From an uncultured Bacilli bacterium (GTDB taxonomy: Bacteria > Bacillota_I > Bacilli_A > RF39 > UBA660): 5,600 nt of DNA. The DNA lies in NCBI GenBank assembly GCA_947624535.1, contig CANQKU010000070.1:1-5600 (forward strand), in the 5' to 3' direction. The notes beneath the pieces are model-generated. The model was given only the letters and a program-made list of their open reading frames with translations, was not told the origin of the DNA and searched no databases. The position numbers and the translations under genes are program-made. Shown here piece by piece: positions 1 through 5,438 of the stretch (the first letter of the stretch is position 1; each line of letters begins with the position of its first letter).

Positions 1-19
1 CCCCCAGGGCTTTTGTCAA
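1..19 (-). promoter_or_regulatory. Possible -35 box and GC-rich patch at window edge
   Basis: Read on the minus strand, a perfect TTGACA (14-19) follows an A/T-rich tract and is itself followed by AAAGCCCTGGGGG up to the edge. A -10 box at the usual 17-nt spacing would fall just outside the window, so this may be half of a promoter for the next minus-strand gene. The ten bases at 1-10 are nearly all G/C, in sharp contrast to the surrounding sequence. Only the -35 half can be seen, so the call is tentative. Confidence 0.3.
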
Positions 20-38
20 GAAAAATTTTATACACAAA

Positions 39-62
39 GAAAAAACTAGTGAACGTACTAGT
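39..62 (-). terminator. Intrinsic terminator closing the left cluster
   Basis: On the minus strand a 6-bp stem ACTAGT / ACTAGT (57-62 with 45-50) encloses the 6-nt loop ACGTTC and is followed at once by a run of T (about 40-45). It lies 14 nt past the stop codon of the DUF3592-like gene. Position, stem plus T-tract and orientation all fit a Rho-independent terminator. The stem is short, so efficiency is uncertain. Confidence 0.65.
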
Positions 63-76
63 CCTAGCATCTATCT

Positions 77-475
77 TTATACTTTTAATTTTTTCGTTTT
101 ATTTATCAATCCAATTCCTAATAGAATAAATATCCCACCTAGTATAATAGCATAATATTCAAAATAAGCTATCTCATCACTACTAATTATACTTGGATCA
201 GATTTATCATAATAAATAGTTATTTGATCACTAAGATCTATATCTTTATTCATAGTTACAGTCATACCTTGATATCTTTCGCCATCAACATAATAATAAA
301 AATAAAGTACCCTATTTTTCTTATTATTAGAAATTTCATAAATATCTGCTGTTGTCTTTTTAGCTTTAGCTATAAAGTCAAACTTTTGATACAATTTAAC
401 AAATCCAAAAATACAGTCAATAACCCCTACAATAATAATTATTATATACCAACTATATTTTTTTATTTTCTTCAT
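77..475 (-). CDS. DUF3592-like two-TM membrane protein
   Basis: This is a 132-aa membrane protein. The sequence shows a Lys-rich N-terminus, a first hydrophobic segment at about residues 9-29, a polar region at about 30-106, a second hydrophobic segment at about 107-124 and a basic C-terminal tail. The polar region carries YYYVDGERYQG (60-70) and ITIYYDKSDP (85-94). These resemble the 'Y.v.G..y' and 'v.vyYdp.nP' signatures of DUF3592, whose function is unknown. The topology predicts both ends in the cytoplasm and the beta-rich loop outside. The ATG start lies 23 nt inside the 3' end of the GDPD gene, which suggests co-transcription and possible translational coupling. A weak AAAGG sits about 13 nt upstream of the start. 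The family call rests on motif resemblance, and no specific role can be given. Confidence 0.65.
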   Translation of the reverse strand: MKKIKKYSWYIIIIIVGVIDCIFGFVKLYQKFDFIAKAKKTTADIYEISNNKKNRVLYFYYYVDGERYQGMTVTMNKDIDLSDQITIYYDKSDPSIISSDEIAYFEYYAIILGGIFILLGIGLINKTKKLKV

Positions 476-1226
476 ATAATTGTTCTAACCTTTCATAGAT
501 TGCTTTTGGATTACTAGTTGTAATATAAACATTACTTATATCTTTTATATTATCAAAGTCAATACTTTTTAATATATTAGGAATTTCTTCTGCTTTTTCA
601 ATTGTATAAATACCTAATAATTTATGTCTTTTTAAAACTCTCCTACTATTTTTAGGATTAATAATTCTCTTATCCATAGTAATCATATCTAAATTTAAAG
701 ATAAGTATGTATGAAAATATGTTTTAATTTCAAAAAAGTGTGAATTTTTACTTAATAATAATCCTACCTTATAATCCTTAGATTTAAAATATTTTAAATA
801 ATTATATAAAAAACTAATAACTATTATTTGTTTACTTGGATATTTTTTTATTATTTTATATATTATATCTAACTGGTGTTTAGCTTTTTTTATATTCATA
901 TTTTTTACTTCTAAAAAGATTTTTTTATTCTTAGGAATAGTCATTAATATTTCTTCTAAGGTAGCTAATTCTGTACCAAATTCATTTTTATATAATTCAT
1001 TTAATTCTTGATATTTATGTTGCGATATATAATATTTTTTACGACCTATTTTAAATGCTGAATTATGAATAATAACGGCTTTTTTATCTTTAGTAATACG
1101 TACATCAAATTCAATTCCATCAATATAATCTTGTTTTGATGCATATTCTATTGCTTCTTTAGAATTTTCTCTAGTAGATGAAGATAAATAACCTCCACGA
1201 TGCGCTATAAGTTTAATTTTATTCAA
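453..1226 (-). CDS. Glycerophosphodiester phosphodiesterase family protein (GDPD)
   Basis: This 257-aa protein has no signal peptide and belongs to the GDPD TIM-barrel family. That family hydrolyses glycerophosphodiesters to glycerol-3-phosphate and an alcohol, usually with a divalent metal. Visible motifs in order are IAHRGG (7-12, general acid/base H9 and R10), REN (19-21), IEFDVRITKD (38-47, metal ligands E39 and D41), H54 within IIHNS, ATLEEIL (88-94), FLEVKN (104-109, ligand E106), VISF then a GLLL strand, and a terminal ITTSNP. It is unusual in two places. The second His is followed by Asn where HD is typical, and the closing TDxP reads TSNP. The main catalytic and metal residues are kept, so activity is plausible, probably on cytosolic lipid-derived substrates. 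The start is TTG, supported by GGTGAT five nt upstream and by the absence of any ATG before residue 95. It has its own promoter candidate and overlaps the next gene by 23 nt. Confidence 0.88.
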   Translation of the reverse strand: MNKIKLIAHRGGYLSSSTRENSKEAIEYASKQDYIDGIEFDVRITKDKKAVIIHNSAFKIGRKKYYISQHKYQELNELYKNEFGTELATLEEILMTIPKNKKIFLEVKNMNIKKAKHQLDIIYKIIKKYPSKQIIVISFLYNYLKYFKSKDYKVGLLLSKNSHFFEIKTYFHTYLSLNLDMITMDKRIINPKNSRRVLKRHKLLGIYTIEKAEEIPNILKSIDFDNIKDISNVYITTSNPKAIYERLEQLYEENKKI

Positions 1227-1231
1227 TTTTA

Positions 1232-1237
1232 ATCACC
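1232..1237 (-). promoter_or_regulatory. Shine-Dalgarno site fixing the TTG start of the GDPD gene
   Basis: GGTGAT on the minus strand lies 5 nt before TTG at 1224-1226 and matches the downstream half of the consensus AGGAGGTGAT. The HRGG motif begins at residue 9 from this TTG and no in-frame ATG precedes it, so this site decides the start. Confidence 0.65.
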
Positions 1238-1247
1238 ACTTTTTTTT

Positions 1248-1276
1248 ATTATATTCTATAAGTTTTATAACGTGAA
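1248..1276 (-). promoter_or_regulatory. Candidate sigma-A promoter for the GDPD / DUF3592 pair
   Basis: On the minus strand a perfect -10 TATAAT (1248-1253) follows a 17-nt spacer and a TTCACG -35 box (1271-1276, 4 of 6 matches to TTGACA). It lies in the 79-bp gap after the lipoprotein gene and would give a leader of about 15 nt containing the GGTGAT site. No terminator for the lipoprotein gene is obvious in this gap, so read-through from upstream is also possible. Chance TATAAT matches are common in DNA this AT-rich. Confidence 0.5.
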
Positions 1277-1305
1277 ATGACAAAAAGAATATTTAAAATA
1301 ATCTA

Positions 1306-1830
1306 TTAACTATTACTAGCGCATTCAGTTCCATATTTTCTTGCGAATTCTTTCCAGTCATCTAGTTTAATTTTTCCATCTACTACCTTAACATTATCTT
1401 CTGTACCCTCAATTTTCATTAACCTATCCATATCAATCTTACCATAATTAATATAAGTAACACTAGTAACTGAAGTTTTATCTCTTTTAGTTTCATGATC
1501 ATAATACTTTAAGTCATCATAAACAGAATAAATGCTATTATAAGCATCTTCATATTGATCTAAAACTTCATTAGAAGATGAAGTAACTTTTTCATAAGAT
1601 GTTAAAATTTCTACATTTTTTTCTTCTCCATAATAAACTTTATACTGAATATCAACTTTTGAATCATCTTCAGTTGTTGTATTTCTTCTACATGTAATAT
1701 AGTCTAAACCCTTTGTATTATATAAATTTTTATCAACTGAAATAAATTCAAACTCATCACTGTTATCATTTTTACAACCTGTTAATACAACTAGAAGAAT
1801 AATAAAAAATAAAAATATTTTTTTATTCAT
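1306..1830 (-). CDS. Lipoprotein, DUF1307 (YehR)-like
   Basis: This 174-aa exported lipoprotein has a short basic N-terminus, a hydrophobic core (5-16) and the lipobox LTGC with lipidation Cys19, so it should be anchored on the outer face of the membrane. The mature part is acidic and polar. A strand-rich region around 43-75 (ITCRRN, VDIQYKVYYG) is followed by a helical stretch at about 85-112 (NEVLDQYEDAYNSIYSVYDD) and a C-terminal DDWKEFARKYG segment. Cys47 and Cys170 are the only other cysteines and could form a disulfide. The overall pattern resembles DUF1307/YehR-type lipoproteins, whose function is not established; that assignment is by eye. The ATG has GGTGAT 4 nt upstream and overlaps the end of the DUF1003 gene by 8 nt, so the two are probably translated from one message. 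Confidence 0.8.
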   Translation of the reverse strand: MNKKIFLFFIILLVVLTGCKNDNSDEFEFISVDKNLYNTKGLDYITCRRNTTTEDDSKVDIQYKVYYGEEKNVEILTSYEKVTSSSNEVLDQYEDAYNSIYSVYDDLKYYDHETKRDKTSVTSVTYINYGKIDMDRLMKIEGTEDNVKVVDGKIKLDDWKEFARKYGTECASNS

Positions 1831-2344
1831 CTATATCACCATTTTCTTTTAATAATTTAATAATCATTTTTTGTTTTTTAGCAATATCATTCATTTGATC
1901 ATGTAACTCTTCTAAGATTAATTCACTTTTTAAATCTGTTCTATAGTCATTTTGGTTTCTAAGACTATCTTTTTCAGCTTGACGATTTTGACTCATCATA
2001 ATAATTGGAGCTTGTAGTGAAGCAAGACAAGATAAAACTAAATTTAATAAAATAAATGGATATGGATCTAGACTATTTTCTTTAGTTAATACAAAAGCAT
2101 TTAAAATAATCCATCCTATTAAAAATAAAATAAATAAAATTATAAAAGTCCAACTTCCAGCTACTTCACTTATTTTATCAGCGACTCTATCTCCTCTAGT
2201 CATTTTGGCTTCTTCTTGTTTATCTACGTCAATAGAGATAGGTTGATCTATTAATAAATCTAATAATTCTTCTTCATCTTTTTCAGCTAAATCTGCATTT
2301 AAAAGCATTCTAACAATTTCTTTTTTGGTTTTTCTTTTTTCCAT
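1823..2344 (-). CDS. DUF1003 family membrane protein
   Basis: This 173-aa protein shows the full DUF1003 (PF06210) signature. GDRVADKI (51-58) and AGSWTFII (62-69) lead into a first TM helix at about 66-86. Then comes LDPYPFILLNLVLSCLA (92-108), continuing through SLQAPIIMMSQNRQAEKD (109-126) as a second TM helix at about 97-117. NDYRTDLKSE (132-141) and a charged C-terminal helix follow. The N-terminal 48 residues are acidic and probably a cytoplasmic extension. The molecular function of DUF1003 is unknown. The start is well supported: GGGAGG lies five nt before the ATG. A strong promoter candidate overlaps the end of the preceding gene. The 8-nt overlap with the lipoprotein gene suggests that the two products are made together. 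Confidence 0.93.
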   Translation of the reverse strand: MEKRKTKKEIVRMLLNADLAEKDEEELLDLLIDQPISIDVDKQEEAKMTRGDRVADKISEVAGSWTFIILFILFLIGWIILNAFVLTKENSLDPYPFILLNLVLSCLASLQAPIIMMSQNRQAEKDSLRNQNDYRTDLKSELILEELHDQMNDIAKKQKMIIKLLKENGDIDE

Positions 2345-2364
2345 GATATCCTCCCATTAAAATA

Positions 2365-2394
2365 ATTATAACACGAACTTATTAATAATTTCAA
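2365..2394 (-). promoter_or_regulatory. Extended -10 promoter before the DUF1003 gene
   Basis: On the minus strand TTGAAA (2389-2394, 5 of 6 matches to TTGACA) is followed by an 18-nt spacer ending in TGT and a perfect TATAAT (2365-2370). The TG at 2372-2373 makes it an extended -10. It overlaps the stop codon (2366-2368) of the hydrolase-like gene. It is the best promoter match in the window and would drive the DUF1003-lipoprotein pair. Confidence 0.65.
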
Positions 2395-2914
2395 AAACTT
2401 GATATTTACTATAAAGTGTATAGTCATACTGAATACTTGGTATAAATAATCTATTTTTAGTCATTTCTACAGCACCATCCATACGCAAACAAATTTCTTT
2501 ATCAACTAAAAACTCATTAGTCTTCTTTCCCTTTACTACAACTTTTTCTAATAAATTAGTATTATTAACATCACTCATCAAAGTAATATTAGCATTACTA
2601 ACTATTTGTTTAATATGTTGATATAAATATTTAACTACTTCATAATACTTAGTAAATGAATACTTTGATTTTACTTGTAGTGAGAAAACTAAACAATTAG
2701 TATGAACTGCTAAATCTTTACAAAAATCTTTATCCCCATCAGTAATAAAAATAATAATATGATCTAGACTAATTTCTTTATTTGGATAGAATACCCCTAT
2801 TGGCATTAAATTATCATCTAAAATAATTTTATAATTAGAAATATTAGATCTAGAAATACTAGGATGAAATAATTCTTCTATTTTTTTATATAATCGATAC
2901 TCTAATTTTTCCAC
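2366..2914 (-). CDS. Degenerate alpha/beta-hydrolase-like protein, probably non-catalytic
   Basis: No family can be named with certainty. From the preferred GTG start this is a 182-aa soluble protein without signal peptide or TM helix. The strand order resembles the N-terminal half of hormone-sensitive-lipase-type alpha/beta hydrolases. IGVFYPNK (39-46) is followed by HIIIFITDGD (52-61) where an HGGG oxyanion motif would lie. NCLVFSLQVKSKYSF (73-87) sits where 'VvsvdYRlap..fP' would be. A helix YEVVKYLYQHIKQI (91-104) and NITLMSDVNNTN (109-120) follow, the latter where 'i.l.GdSaGg' with the nucleophilic Ser would lie. Neither the GGG nor the GxSxG pattern is present, so a lost-activity homologue is inferred. 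An in-frame ATG at 2954-2956 would add 14 residues, but it sits in the loop of a hairpin and lacks a Shine-Dalgarno site. The gene follows the mutase-like gene; whether it has its own promoter is unclear. Confidence 0.6.
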   Translation of the reverse strand: MEKLEYRLYKKIEELFHPSISRSNISNYKIILDDNLMPIGVFYPNKEISLDHIIIFITDGDKDFCKDLAVHTNCLVFSLQVKSKYSFTKYYEVVKYLYQHIKQIVSNANITLMSDVNNTNLLEKVVVKGKKTNEFLVDKEICLRMDGAVEMTKNRLFIPSIQYDYTLYSKYQVFEIINKFVL

Positions 2915-2918
2915 ACTA

Positions 2919-2924
2919 ATCACC
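2919..2924 (-). promoter_or_regulatory. Shine-Dalgarno site favouring the GTG start at 2914
   Basis: GGTGAT on the minus strand lies 4 nt before GTG (2912-2914), the same arrangement as in the lipoprotein gene. The upstream ATG at 2954-2956 has no such site. This favours the shorter product, but TTG and GTG codons just upstream cannot be excluded. Confidence 0.45.
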
Positions 2925-2944
2925 AATACTATCTTATCATAGAA

Positions 2945-2970
2945 AAAGAAAGTCATTAAAAACTTTCTTT
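2945..2970 (-). terminator. AT-rich hairpin after the mutase-like gene, probable terminator
   Basis: A perfect 9-bp inverted repeat, AAAGAAAGT / ACTTTCTTT, encloses an 8-nt loop. It lies 23 nt past the stop codon of the mutase-like gene, with a T-rich run (TTTCTTTTTC) on its minus-strand 3' side. Only two of the nine pairs are G-C, so termination may be partial and the downstream gene may be reached by read-through. The loop contains the ATG at 2954-2956. Confidence 0.5.
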
Positions 2971-2992
2971 GCTACTTTACACATTTTGATAG

Positions 2993-4375
2993 TTAATCTT
3001 TAAAAATAGAAAGTAAACCTCTCTTACGAAGTTGGGTAGGAATTTTAGGATCATTTACCATAGATGAAAAAATAGTATTAGATAAATTATATGTATTACC
3101 ATATTTTAGAAAATATTTTGCTTTAGAATAGTTTTGATCAATCATAATCGCAGGTACTTCTAAAGAATAATCTAATTTTACATTTTTAGATACCCCTACT
3201 TTAAAATCTTCTTTATATATACCATATACTGAAGAGATAAACATATTATAGCCATTTTGATCACATAAATTATAAATTAAATCTATCTTATCATCTAACT
3301 GCATAAGAAATTCTTTCATCTTTGCTATTTCTTTAAAAGTATCTAAGTCATAGTCAAAAATAATTAAGTCATAATTACTAGATAATATTTTTTCTATATC
3401 TAAATCTTTATTATCTATCTCAGAAAAATCTAAAGCTTCACATTTTGCTTCTTTTAATCCATTTAAATTATAATTAATAGAGTCAATTCTATCTTTTTTA
3501 GTAAGAACTAAACCCTTTAAATTATAATCTAATAATTTTTTATTAAAATAGTCAGTAGGTTCTAATTCTTCATAAATATTAATAGCGTATGAAAATGCTT
3601 TCATAGGAAATAAAGTATATAATTTTATATTTTTAATTTGTTTAATAAATTCACTACAGTCAACGTCTTCATAATTTAGAAATAAAGCAATATCATTAGC
3701 TTGAGCTTTAAAATTTGGATGAATATAAAATGGAGGTAATTGTCTAGGTACTACTTGAGCTGTTTTTTCAAAATTTAACTTTCTAGCATAGTCAGGCCAT
3801 TTTTCACCTAAGCCTTTAGAAAATAAATAAAAATAATTATCTTTATTAACAGTTCTTTCTCCTGCTACTATACCAATTTCAACATTATTATATAAAGTAA
3901 GTTTTTCTTCTAACTTTTTTAATAAATCTAAAATATTATCATACTCTATAATATCTTTTTGTCTTAAGATAGTATGAATAAATATACCAAATGTTCCCTT
4001 TTGTCTTAAGATATCAATAATTTTAATTACTTGATTAATAACCTGTTCATTATCAAGAAAACAAAATAAATGTATTTTAGTACCATTTCTAATAGCGTCA
4101 GTAGCCATATTCAATATAGTAGGATTATTCATTAAATTAGTATCTTGTTCTAATCTATGATAAGTAGGTAATAAATCATTTCCTAAACTAAAATTACGAT
4201 ATCCATTCTTATAATTATAATTTAAATTCTCTAAATTTGTATAAATATAATTACCCATTAACATAGATAAATTAGGCATAACTTCACCAAATTTAATATC
4301 AAATGAGTCTTTAGAGGCAATACCTAACCCATTAATTAAAAATAAAATAGTCTTTGTAACATTATTATTTTGCAT
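2993..4375 (-). CDS. Phosphoglycerate mutase (iPGM)-like pseudoenzyme
   Basis: This 460-aa soluble protein aligns by eye over its length with cofactor-independent phosphoglycerate mutase (GpmI, ~510 aa, alkaline-phosphatase superfamily). Matching segments are ILFLINGLGI (10-19) for 'iiLDGfG', PNL (34-36), TKIHLFCFLDNEQV (99-112) for 'lHLfGLlSDGGVHSH', GIFIHTILRQKDI (130-142) for 'vyiHgFLDGRDv', IGIVAGERTVNKDNYF (167-182) for 'iatlsGRyysMDRDkRW', DIALFLNYEDVD (228-239) for 'D..i.fNFRpDR', YDLIIFDY (335-342), and NMFISSVYGI (377-386) for 'aiiTADHGN'. The active-site residues are largely replaced. The first metal Asp is Asn15, the GGVHSH and DGRD motifs are gone, the NFRPDR arginines are absent, DH of TADHGN is VY, and the His before the 'PVP' strand is absent. 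Ser63 may sit near the catalytic Ser. The fold therefore appears kept and mutase activity lost. It has its own promoter, and GGGAG lies nine nt before the ATG. Confidence 0.75.
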   Translation of the reverse strand: MQNNNVTKTILFLINGLGIASKDSFDIKFGEVMPNLSMLMGNYIYTNLENLNYNYKNGYRNFSLGNDLLPTYHRLEQDTNLMNNPTILNMATDAIRNGTKIHLFCFLDNEQVINQVIKIIDILRQKGTFGIFIHTILRQKDIIEYDNILDLLKKLEEKLTLYNNVEIGIVAGERTVNKDNYFYLFSKGLGEKWPDYARKLNFEKTAQVVPRQLPPFYIHPNFKAQANDIALFLNYEDVDCSEFIKQIKNIKLYTLFPMKAFSYAINIYEELEPTDYFNKKLLDYNLKGLVLTKKDRIDSINYNLNGLKEAKCEALDFSEIDNKDLDIEKILSSNYDLIIFDYDLDTFKEIAKMKEFLMQLDDKIDLIYNLCDQNGYNMFISSVYGIYKEDFKVGVSKNVKLDYSLEVPAIMIDQNYSKAKYFLKYGNTYNLSNTIFSSMVNDPKIPTQLRKRGLLSIFKD

Positions 4376-4403
4376 ATCTTCACGCTCCCACTATTCTATA
4401 TTT

Positions 4404-4412
4404 AGTATACCA
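4404..4412 (-). promoter_or_regulatory. Extended -10 promoter of the mutase-like gene
   Basis: TGGTATACT on the minus strand is an extended -10 (TG-n-TATACT) about 28 nt before the ATG. No convincing -35 is seen at 16-18 nt, which is common for extended -10 promoters. It lies after the terminator of the surface-protein gene, so this gene is probably transcribed on its own. The rest of the 133-bp gap (4376-4508) is plain AT-rich sequence. Confidence 0.5.
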
Positions 4413-4464
4413 CATATTAGAAAAAGTAATATAATAATTAATTTATTTTTTTAAATTAGTAAAT

Positions 4465-4501
4465 AAAAAAGTAAGATAGTATTAAAACAATCTTAACTTT
4501 T
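4465..4501 (-). terminator. Intrinsic terminator of the surface-protein operon
   Basis: On the minus strand AAAAGTTAAGAT (4490-4501) pairs with ATCTTACTTTT (4467-4477) through an 11-bp stem with one bulged A and a 12-nt loop. The T-rich run continues to TTTTTTATTT. It begins 8 nt past the stop of the surface-protein gene, the expected place for a Rho-independent terminator. Confidence 0.75.
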
Positions 4502-4508
4502 GTGAGGA

Positions 4509-5438
4509 TTATTTATTGATGACTACTAGGGCACGAGTACCAAAATACCAAGAAATTTCTCCACCGTAAGTGGTGCTATCCAATTTTCCCCAATTGCTAA
4601 CATGCCATATACTGTCAGTGTTAGAAGAGTCTGCTGTCATTGTCCAATAATTATTCGATAAATACTTATACATAAAATTTGGACATGACTCACTATTCCC
4701 AGTACAACCTACTTTATATGCTTCTTGAGCTGTAATCATTCTTGCTTTCACTGGACCCCTTGTTAAACTGTATGTTGCTTTATCACAAATAGGACGAATA
4801 GGACTTTTTGATTCATAACAACCTGAATATCCTAACGTTGTATTATTATCTCCTATTGAATAGTTTTGATCTTCTACATTAGTCCATGTTGAAGTTGCTT
4901 GTTCTAAGTTTTTTAAAATATTTGTTGGACCATAAGTATTATTTTCATTTGAATTCCAGCTACCACCTGTTGTATCTTTTTGACTTTGTAGTCTCATTGT
5001 TGTTCCATCATCGTGTATGACGTGAAATCTTACAGTCGTATCACTATTTACTTTATAATCTATTATTGTTCCTTGTGCACATGATCCTGCACTTTTTGTT
5101 TTATAACATGTTGTTGTTTTACATGTTGACTCTTCTCCTGTTACACAGTAACTTGGATTATTAGTCAACGAATAACCACTACCAAATGTTTTTGTTTCAT
5201 CATATTTATAAGCATTAACTATATTTGAATTAACTTTTGAATTTTTAGCTTTTACATATAATTCATCTATTGCAGCCTGTACATTTGTTGATGATAATCC
5301 TGAAGTACTTTTATTATATGTTGTAGATGAGCCTGCTACTGTTGCTGCATAACCTATTCCTACACTCAAAGTTAGTCCAATGGCTAATCCTAAAAAAAAT
5401 CTACTTGATTTCTTTAACAATTCTTTTATTTTAGTCAT
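4509..5438 (-). CDS. Exported Cys-rich surface protein with AAIDEL module
   Basis: This is a 309-aa exported protein. A basic N-terminus and a hydrophobic stretch (14-30) end in GYA/A, a likely signal-peptidase site near residue 31. Next comes TTYNKSTSGLSSTNVQAAID (39-58) plus ELYVKAKN, a module resembling segments seen in phage tail-fibre and surface proteins and possibly forming a helical stalk. The remainder has eight cysteines (98, 106, 111, 120, 207, 218, 245, 252), an even number that suits disulfides. The C-terminal region carries ARMITAQEAYKVGC (232-245), CPNFMYKYL, NYWTMTAD (263-270) and a final TRALVVINK. This resembles the 'YWTst...GvRPVI' ending of lectin-like or formylglycine-enzyme-like exported domains in gut Firmicutes; no enzyme activity can be assigned. 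AGGAGGT lies seven nt before the ATG. The start overlaps the preceding gene by 8 nt. It is probably displayed on or released from the cell surface; the ligand is unknown. Confidence 0.8.
   Translation of the reverse strand: MTKIKELLKKSSRFFLGLAIGLTLSVGIGYAATVAGSSTTYNKSTSGLSSTNVQAAIDELYVKAKNSKVNSNIVNAYKYDETKTFGSGYSLTNNPSYCVTGEESTCKTTTCYKTKSAGSCAQGTIIDYKVNSDTTVRFHVIHDDGTTMRLQSQKDTTGGSWNSNENNTYGPTNILKNLEQATSTWTNVEDQNYSIGDNNTTLGYSGCYESKSPIRPICDKATYSLTRGPVKARMITAQEAYKVGCTGNSESCPNFMYKYLSNNYWTMTADSSNTDSIWHVSNWGKLDSTTYGGEISWYFGTRALVVINK

Noticed and set aside
224..517. Plus-strand open frame of 97 codons
   Set aside because: It lies antisense to the DUF3592-like and GDPD genes, has no ribosome site, and gives an Ile/Tyr/Asn-rich translation without motifs. 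It is the expected by-product of AT-rich coding on the other strand.
1227..1305. Possible terminator for the lipoprotein gene from AATATTC...GAATAT
   Set aside because: The arms are separated by a loop of about 30 nt and consist almost only of A and T. The second arm is better explained as part of the TATAAT promoter region.
2925..2943. Possible promoter (TATGAT or GATAGT as -10) for the hydrolase-like gene
   Set aside because: No acceptable -35 accompanies TATGAT, and the GATAGT option would place the transcription start on the ribosome-binding site. Evidence is too weak for a feature.
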